Notes: generated by a model not told the origin, from the sequence alone. Shown: positions 23,201 to 35,846, counted from the stretch's first letter. The stretch: DNA of 64,000 bases from Petrosia ficiformis (GCA_947044365.1 OX345636.1:55903746-55967745), one strand, 5' to 3'. Program-made: numbers and translations.

Positions 23201-26200
23201 TTAGCAGTTTTACATCCTTTCTGAATCTTCCTGGCTGGTCTGTAGCTCAAACGCGCGTTCTTTTACGCGCCACGCCCATTAATTGACCGAGCCCCCGGGA
23301 ATGACGCAACTTCCTTAACTACGTATACAACGCATAGTCGCGCAAGGGACACAAGAATATATATACATTAAACCCCGTGGAAAGCAATTATAGGGATGGC
23401 CCTACGGGCCATAGAAACTAGTCGCTGTACCAAAAACGTTATTAAACTGATGCAAAGTATGCAAAACAAATAGCTACACAGGTTATTGAGTTCCAGAAAT
23501 GATGAAGTCTAGATTTCGTTGCAATCATTGAAAGATTGTGACTAGAGCTTCATGAAGGATCTAGTGTGCACAAAAAATGGAAACACTAGTGTTGTCAGCA
23601 ATAAATTTAATGATAGCTGGCACAAAGAATCATAGAGATACTTTTTAAAATAATTTTATAATTTGTATTGATATTAACACATTGATGTATATTTGTATTA
23701 CTACTACTATAGGATTTTCAGAAAGTTATGAAGTCTGCAGTGAACTGGCCTAAGAAGAGAAGTCTACATGCCAGTACTGTTGTTAATACCATATCAAATA
23801 AAGTAGTGACTTCTCATTTAATAATATCAGGTGGATTGGACGAAGATGTTCAAACACTAAATGACTTTTGGATAATACAGTTATCCAGTTTCTTCTGTTA
23901 TAAGGTAATGTACATCACATGACACATGTAATACATTGTTATCTTATATATTAAATTAATTATATTTGGTATCAGTTTTGTTATCATAAAAAATTAATAT
24001 TAATGCTGGAAAAACAGGTATTTTATGATAATGAGTTAAAAGTGTTATCATTACATTTATAATTATGTTTTATTAAAAGAAAATTCATCTTTTTTTTCCT
24101 GCTTATAAGTACAATAGTGTTGCCCATTTACAACAGGGCTTGCATCAGACGAAGACCTGCTATATGTTAATTTATACAGATTGATCTACCTGAATCAGTG
24201 ATTAACAGATTTTACCACTCCATGACAGCATATGAAATATCCCAAGGACATGTTTGGTTGGTAGTGAATGGAGGGTACAGACAAATGCATTATTCTACTA
24301 CTACTGAAATAACTGGTTCGGATGTAACATTCGTTATTGAATTAGGTATGATAATTAATATGCATATCATGTGATATACTGTAGTGCCAGAAATAGTTCG
24401 TCCACCCACATAATTTACATTAGATATAATACAAAACCACTATTAAAAAAACATAATGCACAGTTAGGCCTATGAATAATATTACATATGCAGTACTATC
24501 AAAATAATCAGTTCTATCAGCTGTTGTCAAAACTGCTTAGACTTAAATCTATATCATAAATTACAACAGGAGCCCATAAAACGAGAGAGTAGGAGCGTCA
24601 AACACCCACGTAAATAATGAAATTGGCCACTGGCTGCATATCTTAATGATGTAACTAAATATAGCTTACGTTGACCACGCCTAATACGCAGTACAGTATG
24701 GTAGTAATATTGCACACTTTCTTGCCATGGCTACTAAGAGATCTAAAGCTGGTTGTACCAAAGCAAAGCTTCCTACTAAGAAGAGTAAAGAACTAGTATC
24801 TTGTGGAGTTGACAGATTTCCCTCCGCAAAAATCTCACAAAATGTATATACAGTATAATGAAGTTTGCTATTGATGACGATCCTTGCAGTTTCAAGTGGC
24901 CCAGCAGCTTCGCTGTAACTCTTTATCTTTCAAGATATTGTTAACACCTGGTCCAAATGGTTAGGAGACAACTCGACGGTATCCACACATGCTTCCAGTA
25001 ACGGGTAGAGCTCTTGAACAAGTGTCTGGCATTGAGAAATAATCGAAGGGAAAGATACTTCTGTATCATTCAACAGCCTCCTTCTTAGAGCAGTCTTCAG
25101 ACTATCGTTTATCTTGGAGCCTGAGCGACCTGGTGTGTTAGTGGCCAAAAAAGTGTGCAATATTACTACCATACTGTACTGCGTATTGGGCGTGGTCAAC
25201 ATAAGCTATATTTAGTTACATCATTAAGATATGCAGCCAGTGGCCAATTTCATTATTTATGTGGGTGTTTGCTGCTCCTACTCTCTCGTTTTATGTGTTC
25301 ATGATTACAATAAATAGAGAATGATAATCATTGTGGACCAAGCCTTAGAGTGGCTTCACATAAATAATTGTGGTTATAAGGCGAGGTTGTGCGCAACTGT
25401 GCAGTATTACGAATACGTGCAAGTCTCTGAAGATGGCACAGAAAAGAGAGTTCGATGTGTCAGACATGGAGGAGCATTCAAACGCCACAGTTCACAGAAT
25501 AGTAATGGAGGTTTCACCAATAAACGCAAGTAGGAAAAACCATGATGTTAAGTACTTTAGCGGGAAGATCACTTTGCTCATCAATCTCCTTAGATGTTCT
25601 CTCTATCTGTCTCTCCAGCATAATCTCTCCTAACTTACTTCTTATTCATCATCTGTCTCCATAGCTCTTGACCAACCAACAAGTGATTTTTCAAAAGGTC
25701 AGATAGTTATTTTAAGAAAAGAAGGTATGATTTATGGATGCATTGCAAAGAAAATAAAAGACTGTGATGGAAGACATATTTGAAGTCTTGAAGTACAGAT
25801 GATATGCCACGTACCGAGCTACAACACCAACACAAGACAGAGTCTTGACACAAATGTCCCTACAGGATATTTTAACAGCACCTCAGCTCAGGCTAGCATG
25901 GAGGGAGTCCTGTGGTATTTTTGTCAGCACAAGCACTGTCAAGTCTAGGCTTGCATCAGCTGGTCTTAATGGCTGCATTGCCCGATGAAATCCATTATTG
26001 ACACCCCATCATTGCTAGCTCCATTTCCAATTTCCCAAGAAGTACATGTACAAGACATGGACTAACGAAGACTGGAAAAAAGTGGTATGGAGTGATGAGA
26101 GTAAATATAACCTGTTAGAAGTGGTGGTAGGATGTATATCAGGAGACGAGTATCAGAAGAGTTTATAGATGATTGTGTTTCCGACAGTAAAGCATGGAGT

Positions 26201-29200
26201 TGCATCGGTAATGATATGAGGATGTTTCTGTGGTGATGAAACTGAAATGATGGTGAAGGTAACAGGTAATATGAACTCGGAGAATACTGTAAGCTGCTAG
26301 GTAATGTTCTTGTATCATCTTCTTGGTGAATTCATGGACTGGACTACATGTTTCAACATGATAATGCTCCATGCCATCAAGCCATGATTGGTTCCACAAG
26401 AACGAAGTTGAAACATTGGAATGGCCATATCAATCTCCTGATCTAACTCCCATTGAACATGTATGGGAGCATATGGAGAGACAACTTAATTTTCCCCTTC
26501 TACAACTGTAACCCAGTTATCACAAAACCTCGAATTAACTTGGTCCAAGATTCCAGCAGAGTTTTTGAAAAAACTTACATACTCTATGCCATTTAGAATT
26601 GAAGCAGTAATCTAAGCATGAGGTGGCCATAACAAATATTGAAGATGTATAATCATTGTAATAATAATAATCTTTACTTTAGCCTGTCATAAAATGAAAA
26701 CAAAACATGATTATAATATTACTAATATATAATTATATTACTAATAATTCTAGATGAAATACCTTCTTCTATCTTCTTAGTAAATGGCCAAACTAGCAGA
26801 GATTAAGAAAGCTTGCCTTGATGGTAAATTTGCCTAATTGACCGTGCGCTTGTGCAGGATGAGGGTATAGCTAGGAGGTAAGTTTTCCTCCAAACCAAAA
26901 ACTTCCAATTTAATAAATAAATTACGTGGATGCATCAACTCGCTCTGGCACCACTGTATTAGTGATCATTATCATGTTTATTGGAATCACTAGTATAGTT
27001 TATGATGTACAGGAATATTAAAATTTAATGATAATCTAGTTTCTGTGTATACAAGATAATAATCTAATAGTTGTATATTCACTGATAATTTCAAGTTCTT
27101 ATCTATTCGGAGATATTCAAGTATTCTATCAATCATAAACAAAACCTAAGAGAAATTTCGAAGTCAATCCATTTTCTATTGTTTCTGTTTCATGAGACAC
27201 ACTGGTACTAGTTAATTACATTACAACAGCTACAAAAATGATACGATTATAGTGTGTATTGTACATGACATGTATGTATGTATGTAAGTGCACATATTTA
27301 CTTTCATATTTATTTTCTTCAGAAAGTATGTGTACATAAAGGATTTTGTGGTTGGTAAGGTAAACTGTAAAGTTTGGCGTAGATGTGTGGAAATCATGTG
27401 GCCACGGTTAGCTAGAGTGGTGTGATGATTAATTCCAATAATGACAGAAGACACGAAGACTTGAATATTGTAAGATTTAATCATCACACCACTCTAGCTA
27501 GCCGTCATGTTATCTATCATTGTCAGAACTAACCTATTTATTCCTGATTTGATTAAAATAGCTGAAACTTTGGTATTATCATAATGTATGTTTACTTGTG
27601 AAAGAGAACAATAAATAAAAGCTATGAGTAATCTCAGTTATCAAGGTCTATATATATTCCTTATACACTGTTGTAGTGATGTTGATTACATAACAAGTGA
27701 CAAAACATTATACAGAATATATCAATGAAGAGTGGATAATCAAACATGTTTGGAATTATGAACAACTAATGAATAACAAGAATGAGATTCAGAAAAGTTT
27801 AATACATCATATTGTTGATGATAGACTACAGGAGGGAACACTTGTGACTGATTTGATTGATTCTATCAAATCACCATTCACTACACCACAACAACTAGTT
27901 AGTAAATCACTGATCAATATTGCGTTAATAAATCATTATGTTAATTATTTCAGGAGACACAGAGAATACTGGAAAAGAAGATATTTGAGAAGGAATCAGA
28001 ATTATTAAAACTATCTGTAGAGATGAGAGAGAAGAGTGGTGAAATTACACACCTAAAGACAAGAGAGGTGTCATTAATAGATAAATCAGATACACTAGAG
28101 AAAGGTCACATAATTAATATAATTTATTACATGTGATTTTAATATTTGATATTACGATATTTAGAATTGGGGTTTTCAAAAGATGAAACCCAAGCCTATA
28201 AGAAGATGGCTATTACTACAAGACAAGGTATCTTATAATTAAATTTCTATTAAATATAATACTTTTAATATATAATATATAGAACTGAAGATTGAAAGGA
28301 AAATGTCATTAATTAAGTCACAAGAGTTGGATTTTTCAAGGAAACAGGTCAAACATATTGGCGAGAAGCTCAAACTCACATCTACCCTTTCACCAGGTTT
28401 ATATTAATACATATATCATATCTATGAAATTATGTTTTTTTTTTAGATGAGGATGATATGGTGACAATGGAAAGGAGTAAGGATTATCAGAAACCTCATG
28501 AAACAGAACTATTTGAAGAGAAACAGTCAAAACCTGTAGATGAGGATAAATCAGTGATTAGTGATAAAACACTAATAGCACTGGAAGGTTAGTTAAATAT
28601 TCATAATATTATACATTATGATTAATAATTATATTATTACAACAGAGAATGAGTCACTACAGAAGATAGTTATTAGTAAGAATGAACAAGTAGAGGAACT
28701 ACAGAGTATGTTAGAAATGAAGGAAGAAAAGTTAGAGTCAATACAAGAACATAAATCATGTGTTACTTTATAATTAACATAACTTCACCATGTGTTTCAT
28801 TTGTAGAAGTTGTGACTCTACAAACATCAATTACTAATAAATGTTCTCTAGTAGAGGAACTTCAGAGTACACTGGGGAATTATGAAGTTGAGTATTTGAT
28901 ACAGAGAGAACAGCTGAAGAAACTGGAAACTACAATACAAGAAATGGAGGAAACTAGAAAGACATCATCACTTGTACTACAAAACTCCAGTGACATCATT
29001 CCTTTATCAGGTTATAATAATTACAGACTATTCTCTTAATATTAATATCATATTATTATACAGATGATCCTGGTCTTCATATAGCTAAACAGAAGGTGTT
29101 TCATATTAAAGGGAATACTCTAGATTGGAGAGATTATGGGTTTAAGATGAATTTCCCAGAAGGTACCATCCCACCATCACAAGTGATTATCAAAGCTCTT

Positions 29201-31919
29201 GTTGGTGGTAAATTCCAGTTTCCTGATGGAATGGAGCTTGTCAGTGCTTTATATGTCGTCTCGTTTCCTGAAGAATTCCTCCAGCCTGTGAAATTACATA
29301 TACAACACTGTGTCTATCTGAAGAGTTCACGACAGTTTAAATATCTCAGTTTCATAATAGCACCTATAGATGAGTCAGTACCACCATACAAGTTCCAGTA
29401 CATAGATGGTGGTAAATTCTATACTGATAGTCAGTACGGAATGATAGTTCGTTCCAAGTTTTGTATAATGGGTATTGGTAAGAAGATTAATGGGATAGAT
29501 CCACACATCTCATTGGACATAGGAGATGTTAGTGATACTGATAGTGAAACACAATCCACGTCTGAACATGGTTAGGATATTAATAGTATTTAAATATTAA
29601 TTTTATTATAACTATTTATTACCTGATGTTCAATCAATTGATAATGATGTGTCTCATATTGACTATTCTTCAGAAGACCAAGATCCACCTAGTAGTGATA
29701 CTGATAATGAAATACAATCCACTTCTGAACATGGTTAGGATATTATAATAAACAGTATTTAAATTTTAATTACAATTATAGGTGATGTTCAGAATGATGT
29801 GTCTAATACTGACTCGTCTTCAGAAGATAAAGATACTAGTAGTGATATTGAATATGTAACACATTGCAAATCAGCACGTGGTTAGGATATTAATAGTATA
29901 TTATCAATACTTTACTATTATTTATTATAATTAATATTAGTCGATATTCCATCAACTGACAACAATACTGAAGAGCATCTTAGTGGTGATACTGGTGATA
30001 AAACACTACCCTCATCTGGACATGGTTAGGATATTAATAGTATATTATGTTTCACTATTATTTTATTATTATTATTATTATTAGTTGGTGTTCAATCAAC
30101 TGAGAGTATGGAAACTAACAAGAATCCTGGTAACTACATGTATGGTGATAATGAAACTCCAATCACTGTACATTCTGTAACAATAGGAGGTACTGTTACA
30201 AACTTACAATTATTAATGAAATGTTATAACTATGTCTAATTATATTGTATGTATAGTACAAGTTCCTAATGATGATGGTATACCTGATAATATATACACT
30301 GGTGAAGTATACTATGAGAGGACATCAAGTAACAAATGGTTAATGAGGTTTATGACAGTTCAGAACATTAAAGTATTCCAACAAGTGATTTAACACTACT
30401 AACAAGAGAACTCCTTTAATAATAATTATATTTCTTATAGTATATTAAAGAATATCATTCTAATGCTGTTCAAGACGAGATCATTAGATTTTCATTCCTG
30501 GATCCAATGAATGGATACATTCAATTAATACCTGATAAAAAGCAGGATCTTCCTCATACTGGATGGAAGATCATGCCACACAAGAACCCTCTTGTTGTAA
30601 GACTCTAATACTCCATTAGTTCATAAGATGATATATAGTTTCATTTTTCATATAGCTGACGAAGAGAGATGCTGACCTATTTGGGTCTCACCATATTCCA
30701 TTTCCTCCATCTTGTTTGATAACTATTCGTGCAAAAGCAGCACCAGACACTGAAGAAGATTTGAGTTATGCTGTTCCTCTGAAGGGAATAGAATCTGATC
30801 TTGAAATTTATATTAATCGCTCTCTAGAAACAGGTATGTGTTGTTGTACACTCTTGCAGTATTGTACATTTCCTGATTCACAGGACATACAAGTCATCCA
30901 CCATTAGAACCTACAGGTTGTGTCGACGTCACAACACATGGAGGTTAGTAATACATTGTAAATGTGACAATATGTAGCTATACTTTAAGTAACTGAAATG
31001 GGAAAACCAGTAGCTAACTGAAATATTGAAACTCTTTTATTTTGATGTATAGTGCAATGGGCATAGTGGGAAGCTCAATTATTACACTCTATTAATTACG
31101 AGTAGATGAAAGTGACATAAATACATGTATATCTCTATAATTATTCTTATATTGACTAATTATCGCATTATAAGAATTTAAGTTGCCATTCGGAAATTCA
31201 ATGAAATTCAGTATCTACGTTGATCTAGTTTGTCTTCGTGAATACCAGAATTTTGTTTGGTCGAATAGAGAGCATTTCATATTATAATAATTAATAAGAC
31301 TGGTTTTAGAGTACTTTATGCAGTTGTGCACAAAATTTCAATAACATATATATATATACATTGTATAAATGCATGCTACCTAACAATAATAAATAGTTGT
31401 GTCTGTACATTAAGTGGCTTCATTTATATAAAATCTTACATTACAGCATCTTAACTCCAGCCATAGTATTAATTCAATAAGACTGATCATATAACATGCA
31501 TAAACCAAAATGACTCCAACATTGGTATGAATAATTTTCGTTGTTTATTCGCAGTTATTAATAGATCTCATATTGATACTAGTCAAGTGATAAAATGTAT
31601 TGAACTAGTAATGGAGAAGAATCATGCTAAACTATGTCGATTATTTAAAGGTTCATTGAAAACTCTTGCTGATGAATTATTAGAAGCTGGTATTATACCT
31701 CGTCATGTCCAGACAAATCCTACAGATGATATGATTATTAACTGTTTCTTATCTGGTTTTGTATTCAAAGATGATCTACAAGAGATTGAGGAATATTGCG
31801 TGAAATTCTTCAATGCTTTTTACGAAATCGGTGGTCAGTTCGTAGATGCAGCTAACAAGATCAAGAAATCCATACAAGATACAATTATAGATAAACTAGG
31901 AGTTCAGTTAAATATATAA
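19984..31919 (+). CDS. K1: kelch, coiled-coil, ZU5 protein with C-terminal helical domain
   Basis: About 22 exons, roughly 1,250 codons, all phases consistent. Start MATSEYHLKW splits over 19984-19993 and 20350-20895; then 20953-21125, 23713-23904 and 24180-24345 complete a kelch-type propeller (YYWGGD, LYFGGHC, LLVFGGYG, VLFGGYT, LIISGGL, VVNGGY). Coiled-coil exons follow: 27716-27897, 27954-28104, 28165-28227, 28283-28396, 28447-28587, 28646-28750, 28807-29010. Exon 29064-29570 is a ZU5 domain (LDWRDYGFKMNFPEGTIPP; GGKFQFPDGMELVSALY). Acidic mini-exons cover 29674-30189. Exons 30257-30384, 30441-30596, 30656-30833 and 30884-30916 form a post-ZU5 region, and 31555-31919 a helical C-terminus (LADELLEAGIIP...) that may be CARD-like. 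The donor after 28750 is AT instead of GT. ZU5 proteins often act as intracellular scaffolds; function here is inferred only. K2 is the intact paralogue. Confidence 0.8.
20104..20240. repeat. Partial palindromic MITE plus TA microsatellite in K1 intron 1
   Basis: Contains aacaggtcctatatac, then gtgtccgaggatgtgatata and ctgcgagggctatatatat, shared with the palindromic element at 44541-44699, followed by a TA run at about 20201-20235. It is a truncated family member. Confidence 0.65.
22250..22634. mobile_element. TATCCCTAT-type MITE, copy 1
   Basis: Inverted ends ATCCCTATGATTGCTTT (22250-22266) and AAAGCAATCATAGGGAT (22618-22634) match perfectly over 17 bases. Both copies share the preceding flank aacaagtgtatatagag and the following flank ggccctacgggccata, so the real element may be slightly larger. 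It is non-coding and lies in the K1 intron between 21125 and 23713. Confidence 0.8.
22931..23396. mobile_element. TATCCCTAT-type MITE, copy 2
   Basis: Ends ATCCCTATATTTGCTTT and AAAGCAATTATAGGGAT; the interior block cgcccattaattgaccgag with ccccgggaatga (23273-23302) is nearly identical to copy 1 (22500-22530). The extra interior, 22979-23035, resembles 6919-6975. Same orientation as copy 1 and in the same K1 intron. Confidence 0.8.
24575..25295. mobile_element. Long-TIR element in K1 intron 5
   Basis: Arms of about 150 bp (24575-24730 and 25140-25295) are inverted and over 95 percent identical by eye. The ends read CATAAAACGAGAGAGTAGGA and, inverted, the same with one change near the tip. 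The 400-bp interior contains a short open frame from 24726 (MATKRSKAGCTKAKLP) and, on the other strand, 25202-24930, a 90-codon frame partly inside an arm. Neither resembles a known transposase. It is a non-autonomous element of unknown superfamily. Confidence 0.8.
25433..26614 (+). pseudogene. Dead Tc1/mariner transposase in K1 intron
   Basis: Reading frames shift repeatedly, but the order of a Tc1 transposase is clear. A helix-turn-helix part (KGQIVILRKEGMIYGCIAK) is followed by a second one (LRLAWRESCGIFVSTSTVK), then VVWSDESKY with the first catalytic Asp (about 26083-26106), FQHDNAPCHQA with the second Asp (about 26350-26382), and QSPDLTPIEHVWEH with the Glu (about 26427-26468), compatible with DD34E. 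Several stops and frameshifts make it inactive. It sits in the 3.4-kb K1 intron between exons 24180-24345 and 27716-27897. Confidence 0.85.
29543..30190 (+). repeat. Tandemly duplicated mini-exon/intron units in K1
   Basis: Four or five units of about 120-150 bp each consist of a small acidic exon ending in SEHG, SARG or SGHG, then a donor GTTAGGATATTAATAG and an AT-rich intron. Exons: end of 29064-29570, 29674-29733, 29782-29880, 29941-30024, 30085-30189. All are multiples of three and phase 1 to 1, so any can be skipped or added without breaking the frame. Unit 2 seems to have lost its original acceptor (ttacctgatg where its siblings have atag before the gtgatg exon start) and probably uses an internal AG at 29672-29673. 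K2 has no counterpart. Confidence 0.75.
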
Positions 31920-33287
31920 TACATCTACTAGTTTAGTTTAGTATATTATGTGAAGTATCTTTTTGTTATTAATTTTGAAGTTGATATATCCTGTTTGATT
32001 ATGCGTGGGTGATGAATTAACTTACACCTACACTTAATTAAAAAGCTTTGGAATGAGGCTGTATTGTTAAACCACTTTCTGCCATGTGGACTCCAGATGA
32101 ATAGTAAGTCAGTCTCTGTGCATGTTAACTTGGTTCATGAAGAATATGTCATTGGTATTTGATGATTATTAACAGGTTATTCTTTATATCTGATATCATA
32201 GTGTTATCTACATAGTTGTCTATTCATTTCTTTTTTTAATATATTTTTTATCTGTCTTTCTCAGTATGGCATCCTGTTAATAGAGGCATCCTGTTAATAG
32301 AGAATATGATACTAAACAATTAAAGAAATGTGCAGATATTTTACAAACTTCCTGATTCATTGGTGATTGAACCTTGATTTTTGCTACAGTAACACAACAT
32401 GCTAACCAATCTAACAGAGATCATTGGAATTTATACTCGCTAACACAAATATTGTAAGTTATGTATGCCATTGTCATGCCAACAATCGATCTATCCATCC
32501 ATCAAGTCATTCGTTTATTTATTATCTATCCATTCATCCGTCAGCATGTATTCATATGTTCATCCATTCATCTATTTATCCATTTATTCATCTACATCTA
32601 TTAATAATTTCATACACATGATATACATGTGTATGTATTAGTGGATGATATTGGGTATATATATGTTTAATATATGCATGTATACTACTGTATGTGTGAT
32701 TGAGGGTAACTGTGAAAACAGAAACAGGAACAGAGCATAATGCAGAATTATTAACCCTTTAACGGCCACAGACATATTTTATGTCATGCATTGAAATATC
32801 AAAACTGCTAAAAATACTTGAATGCCTTTGAAAGGTTCATTTTCCAACAGTCATGTGTGGTTGTTTGCAATAGTGCACATGTGCAGTAGACACGTGGTGA
32901 CAAATGCATGACATCACAATCGATTATTTGAAAGAATCTTGATTTATCACAAAAACAATCTAATTGGTTAGCCCAGCCCTACTTGACACTTTCAACCAAA
33001 TTTCTACACAATACAGTTCACTACATGTGCTTTAATACAGTGCGAAAATCAAAGCATGAATAGCCAATCCAATGTTGTAATTTTACATTTTACTTGGCAC
33101 CCACACATTTTACTTGAAATTGATTCTGTTCCATACTGTTCCTGGTCCCTATGTTCCTAGTTTCACAGTCACCCTGTGATCAGTGATGTACATGTAGGCA
33201 TGTAAATGTATGGTGTGAGGGAATGTGTGTGTACATATAGGTTGAATAAATGGTATTGTATTTGTATACATGTACATGTGTTTGGGA
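31920..33287. other. No gene recognised downstream of K1
   Basis: AT-rich, with a CATC-type simple repeat at about 32490-32600 that creates a false open frame. No recognisable exon, RNA gene or inverted repeat. Confidence 0.4.
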
Positions 33288-33540
33288 TAGTGATATGAGA
33301 ATTTACCACTATTCTGATAAAACGATAATTAGTTTAGGTATGTACCAATAACTGATACTGATCCGATATTATATCTACCTTCTGGTTTCTTATTCATAAA
33401 AGCAATTAATGATGCTAGAAATGACAATACTGGTACACTTTTTATATAACATCTTTCAGAAATAACTGATACCAATAACAAAAATTATTGCTGATTATAA
33501 AAGATACCGATTACCGATTCAATTATCAGTGCATCACTAG
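33288..33540. mobile_element. TAGTGATGCA-type MITE, copy 1
   Basis: The right end is tgcatcactag and the left end a degenerate tagtgatatgag. The interior shares gtatgtaccaataactgat, aagcaattaatgatgct and tgataccaataa with the copy at 37765-38088, in the same order. It is non-coding, and its ends resemble hAT elements. Confidence 0.7.
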
Positions 33541-34282
33541 TTTGGGAAGGATAGATGGTGATATATATTATACATGTAGTATATATGCCTCTATGTACAT
33601 GTACATGTGTGTTGTTAATCTTGTAAATTGATCTTTTCGTTTACATTTCTTTCTCTTGTGTTGTGATCAAATGTTCAGTATTAACATAACAAAATGAAAT
33701 AATGACTGATAGTAAACTTGTAAGTTTTATTTCATTATAAAATCATAAACTTCAATATAAATGGCATCCAATCTTTTATTTACTGAGGGGGTTTCCCAAT
33801 CACAAATCTTTGAAAACCAATCAACATAATTAAGTCTAAAACGTGAAATATTCTTGTATCAGTGTGTCCCCTATCCTCTCCCCTAGTTACTATATGATTA
33901 TATAACACACTAACATTTATAATGTGTTTATACATGTACATATGTACATGTGCATATGTATGTACATGTACATACGTACATGTATATTATCTGCTTGTAC
34001 ATGTACATGTAAATATAGTAATATAATTACTATATGACCACACTAAAATTTCCAATGTGTTTATACATGTACATATCTACATGTACATATTATCTACATG
34101 TACATGTATATTATCCACATGTACATGTACATGTAAATATAGTAACTGCATGATACTTGTCAAATTATATTACTGTACATGTACATGTACATGTACACAT
34201 ACATGTATATGGTATGAATCTATACAAGTGGATATGTTACTATATATACATGTACATGTGGGTGAGTTTTATTAATTTTATA

Positions 34283-34365
34283 AGCCATTGTGGCTGCTTG
34301 TTTGTTATGTTTGTTTGTTAATCATTTTTATACCTTTTGCTAGCATGCTAGACATGATTTTTCAT
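34283..34365 (-). repeat. Inverted-orientation repeat, left copy
   Basis: Its reverse complement (catgtctagcatgctagcaa, then aacaaacaagcagccacaat) matches 36480-36559. The two copies face each other 2.2 kb apart around the decayed gene at 34500-36912 and could be the ends of one larger element, or two dispersed repeats. Confidence 0.6.
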
Positions 34366-35187
34366 GTACATAGTAATCCATACTAGTGAATATGTTACTA
34401 TACTTACTATACATGTACATGTCATAGTCTCCAACCAGGTTATGGATTTAGTAATGCAGACTTTTAATTAACAAAACCACACCTATTATTTAATTAAATA
34501 TGGCTGTGTTAATTACTAGTACTAATGTGCCTGACTGTGAGACTAACAGCAGCTCATCTGAATGTACCAAAGGTATGAAGCTTTTCAGTCTCACCCTATA
34601 AATCAGTAAGTGGCATGGGGAAGTTTAAATGTAGCTGGAATTTACCACCACAAATTGTAAGTAGTAAAAGGGAAAGCAAATTTGCTCATTATAAATTGTG
34701 CTGTAGTGTAAAACATGTACAGAAGAAAGGATCCTTAGTTACAATGTATGTTAAAAATGTAATTAATTTTACATGACCATTTGTATTATGAATCATTACT
34801 TTTATCATTACACCATTGTTATGTATTTTTTTAAAAAATACCTAAATTATAATAAAAATACTGATATTTTACTTATTTGTATTGATGTCAAAAAAAGGAG
34901 ATTCTGACATGTACATAGTATATTGTATGAATCCTAGTGAATATACATGTACATGTACATGCATACTATACATGTATATTGTTTGAAACCCTATTAGTGA
35001 ATACAGTGTATATTACTGTCCACATACATGTACATAGTATATTGTATAAATCCATACTACAAGAAGCCATTATGACTTGTTATAACTTAATTACCAATTA
35101 GGAATAGAGATGTTAACATGTACATATGATATCTGAAAGAAAGAAAGACAGACACCTGAGACAATGGAAAAATGAAAAAATGAGAGT

Positions 35188-35260
35188 TGCCTCAGGTGGG
35201 ATTCGAACCCACGACACTCTGTATTCCAGACAGATGCTCTACCAACTGAGCTACCCAGGC
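35188..35260 (-). tRNA. tRNA-like gene, anticodon GGA by position
   Basis: The 73-nt minus-strand sequence folds into a complete cloverleaf: acceptor GCCTGGG with CTGAGGC (one G-G mismatch, one G-T), D stem GCTC/GAGC, anticodon stem TCTGT/ACAGA with loop CTGGAAT, T stem GTGGG/CCCAC with loop TTCGAAT, discriminator A. Positions 34-36 are GGA, which would read the serine codon UCC, but the 5-nt variable loop is of the short class, unlike the long arm of eukaryotic serine tRNAs. A T6 run lies 8 nt downstream (about 35175-35180), fitting Pol III termination. It could be an anticodon-shifted tRNA or a young tRNA-derived SINE head. Confidence 0.65.
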
Positions 35261-35767
35261 AGCTCAGCTGGAAGGGTTCGAATACTAGGCTTTTATGTAT
35301 ACATGTACATGTATACATGTACATATATACATGCATGTACAATGTATTAGGGCTGCAGTTAGTACCTTACCTTATTAAGTTTACATACTATCACTGTACT
35401 TCCATTGAGTATAGTGTGCTGTAAGTAGAGGATTATAGATACAGCATTATTGATCATGATGACCATATTGGGTTCTTAATCTGGAGATGGCAAACACCTA
35501 GCTAGTGTTCTTTATCTAATCCTGGTGATTATACCTCTTTTTATATTAATTTTAGGTACTGATGTTGTGTTTTGAGACAGAGTATCTAATGATTCTAATC
35601 AGAAAGCTCAATTAATTGTAGTTTCCAGAACTAGTACTGATGAGTTTCAACAACAACAAAATCGAGATCTTGAGGATACCACAGGTAAGAAAATAAATAA
35701 ATTAATATCAGGTATTGTTTATTATTAGTAATTATATTATCAGGTCTCAGGATTTGAGGTTTTGTCT

Positions 35768-35846
35768 TTACCCTTGCCGAAAAGGGTAGGCGGAAGCGTA
35801 TGGTAATCATGTTGTGTGTGTGTCTGTGTGTCTGTGTGTCAGCAAA
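35768..35846 (+). repeat. Dispersed repeat (TTACCCT...TCTGTGTG), copy 2
   Basis: Matches 18821-18897 in order and orientation, including GTAGGCGGAAG and GGTAATC, with an expanded GTGT run. Confidence 0.6.

Noticed and set aside
28751..28806. U12-type AT-AC intron in K1
   Set aside because: The donor ATAAATCATG lacks the ATATCCTT consensus, the acceptor is AG, and the K2 counterpart is an ordinary GT-AG intron; mutation is simpler.
35556..35684. Selenocysteine reading of the in-frame TGA
   Set aside because: No selenoprotein family resemblance and no SECIS-like element was recognised; other exons of the same gene also have stops.
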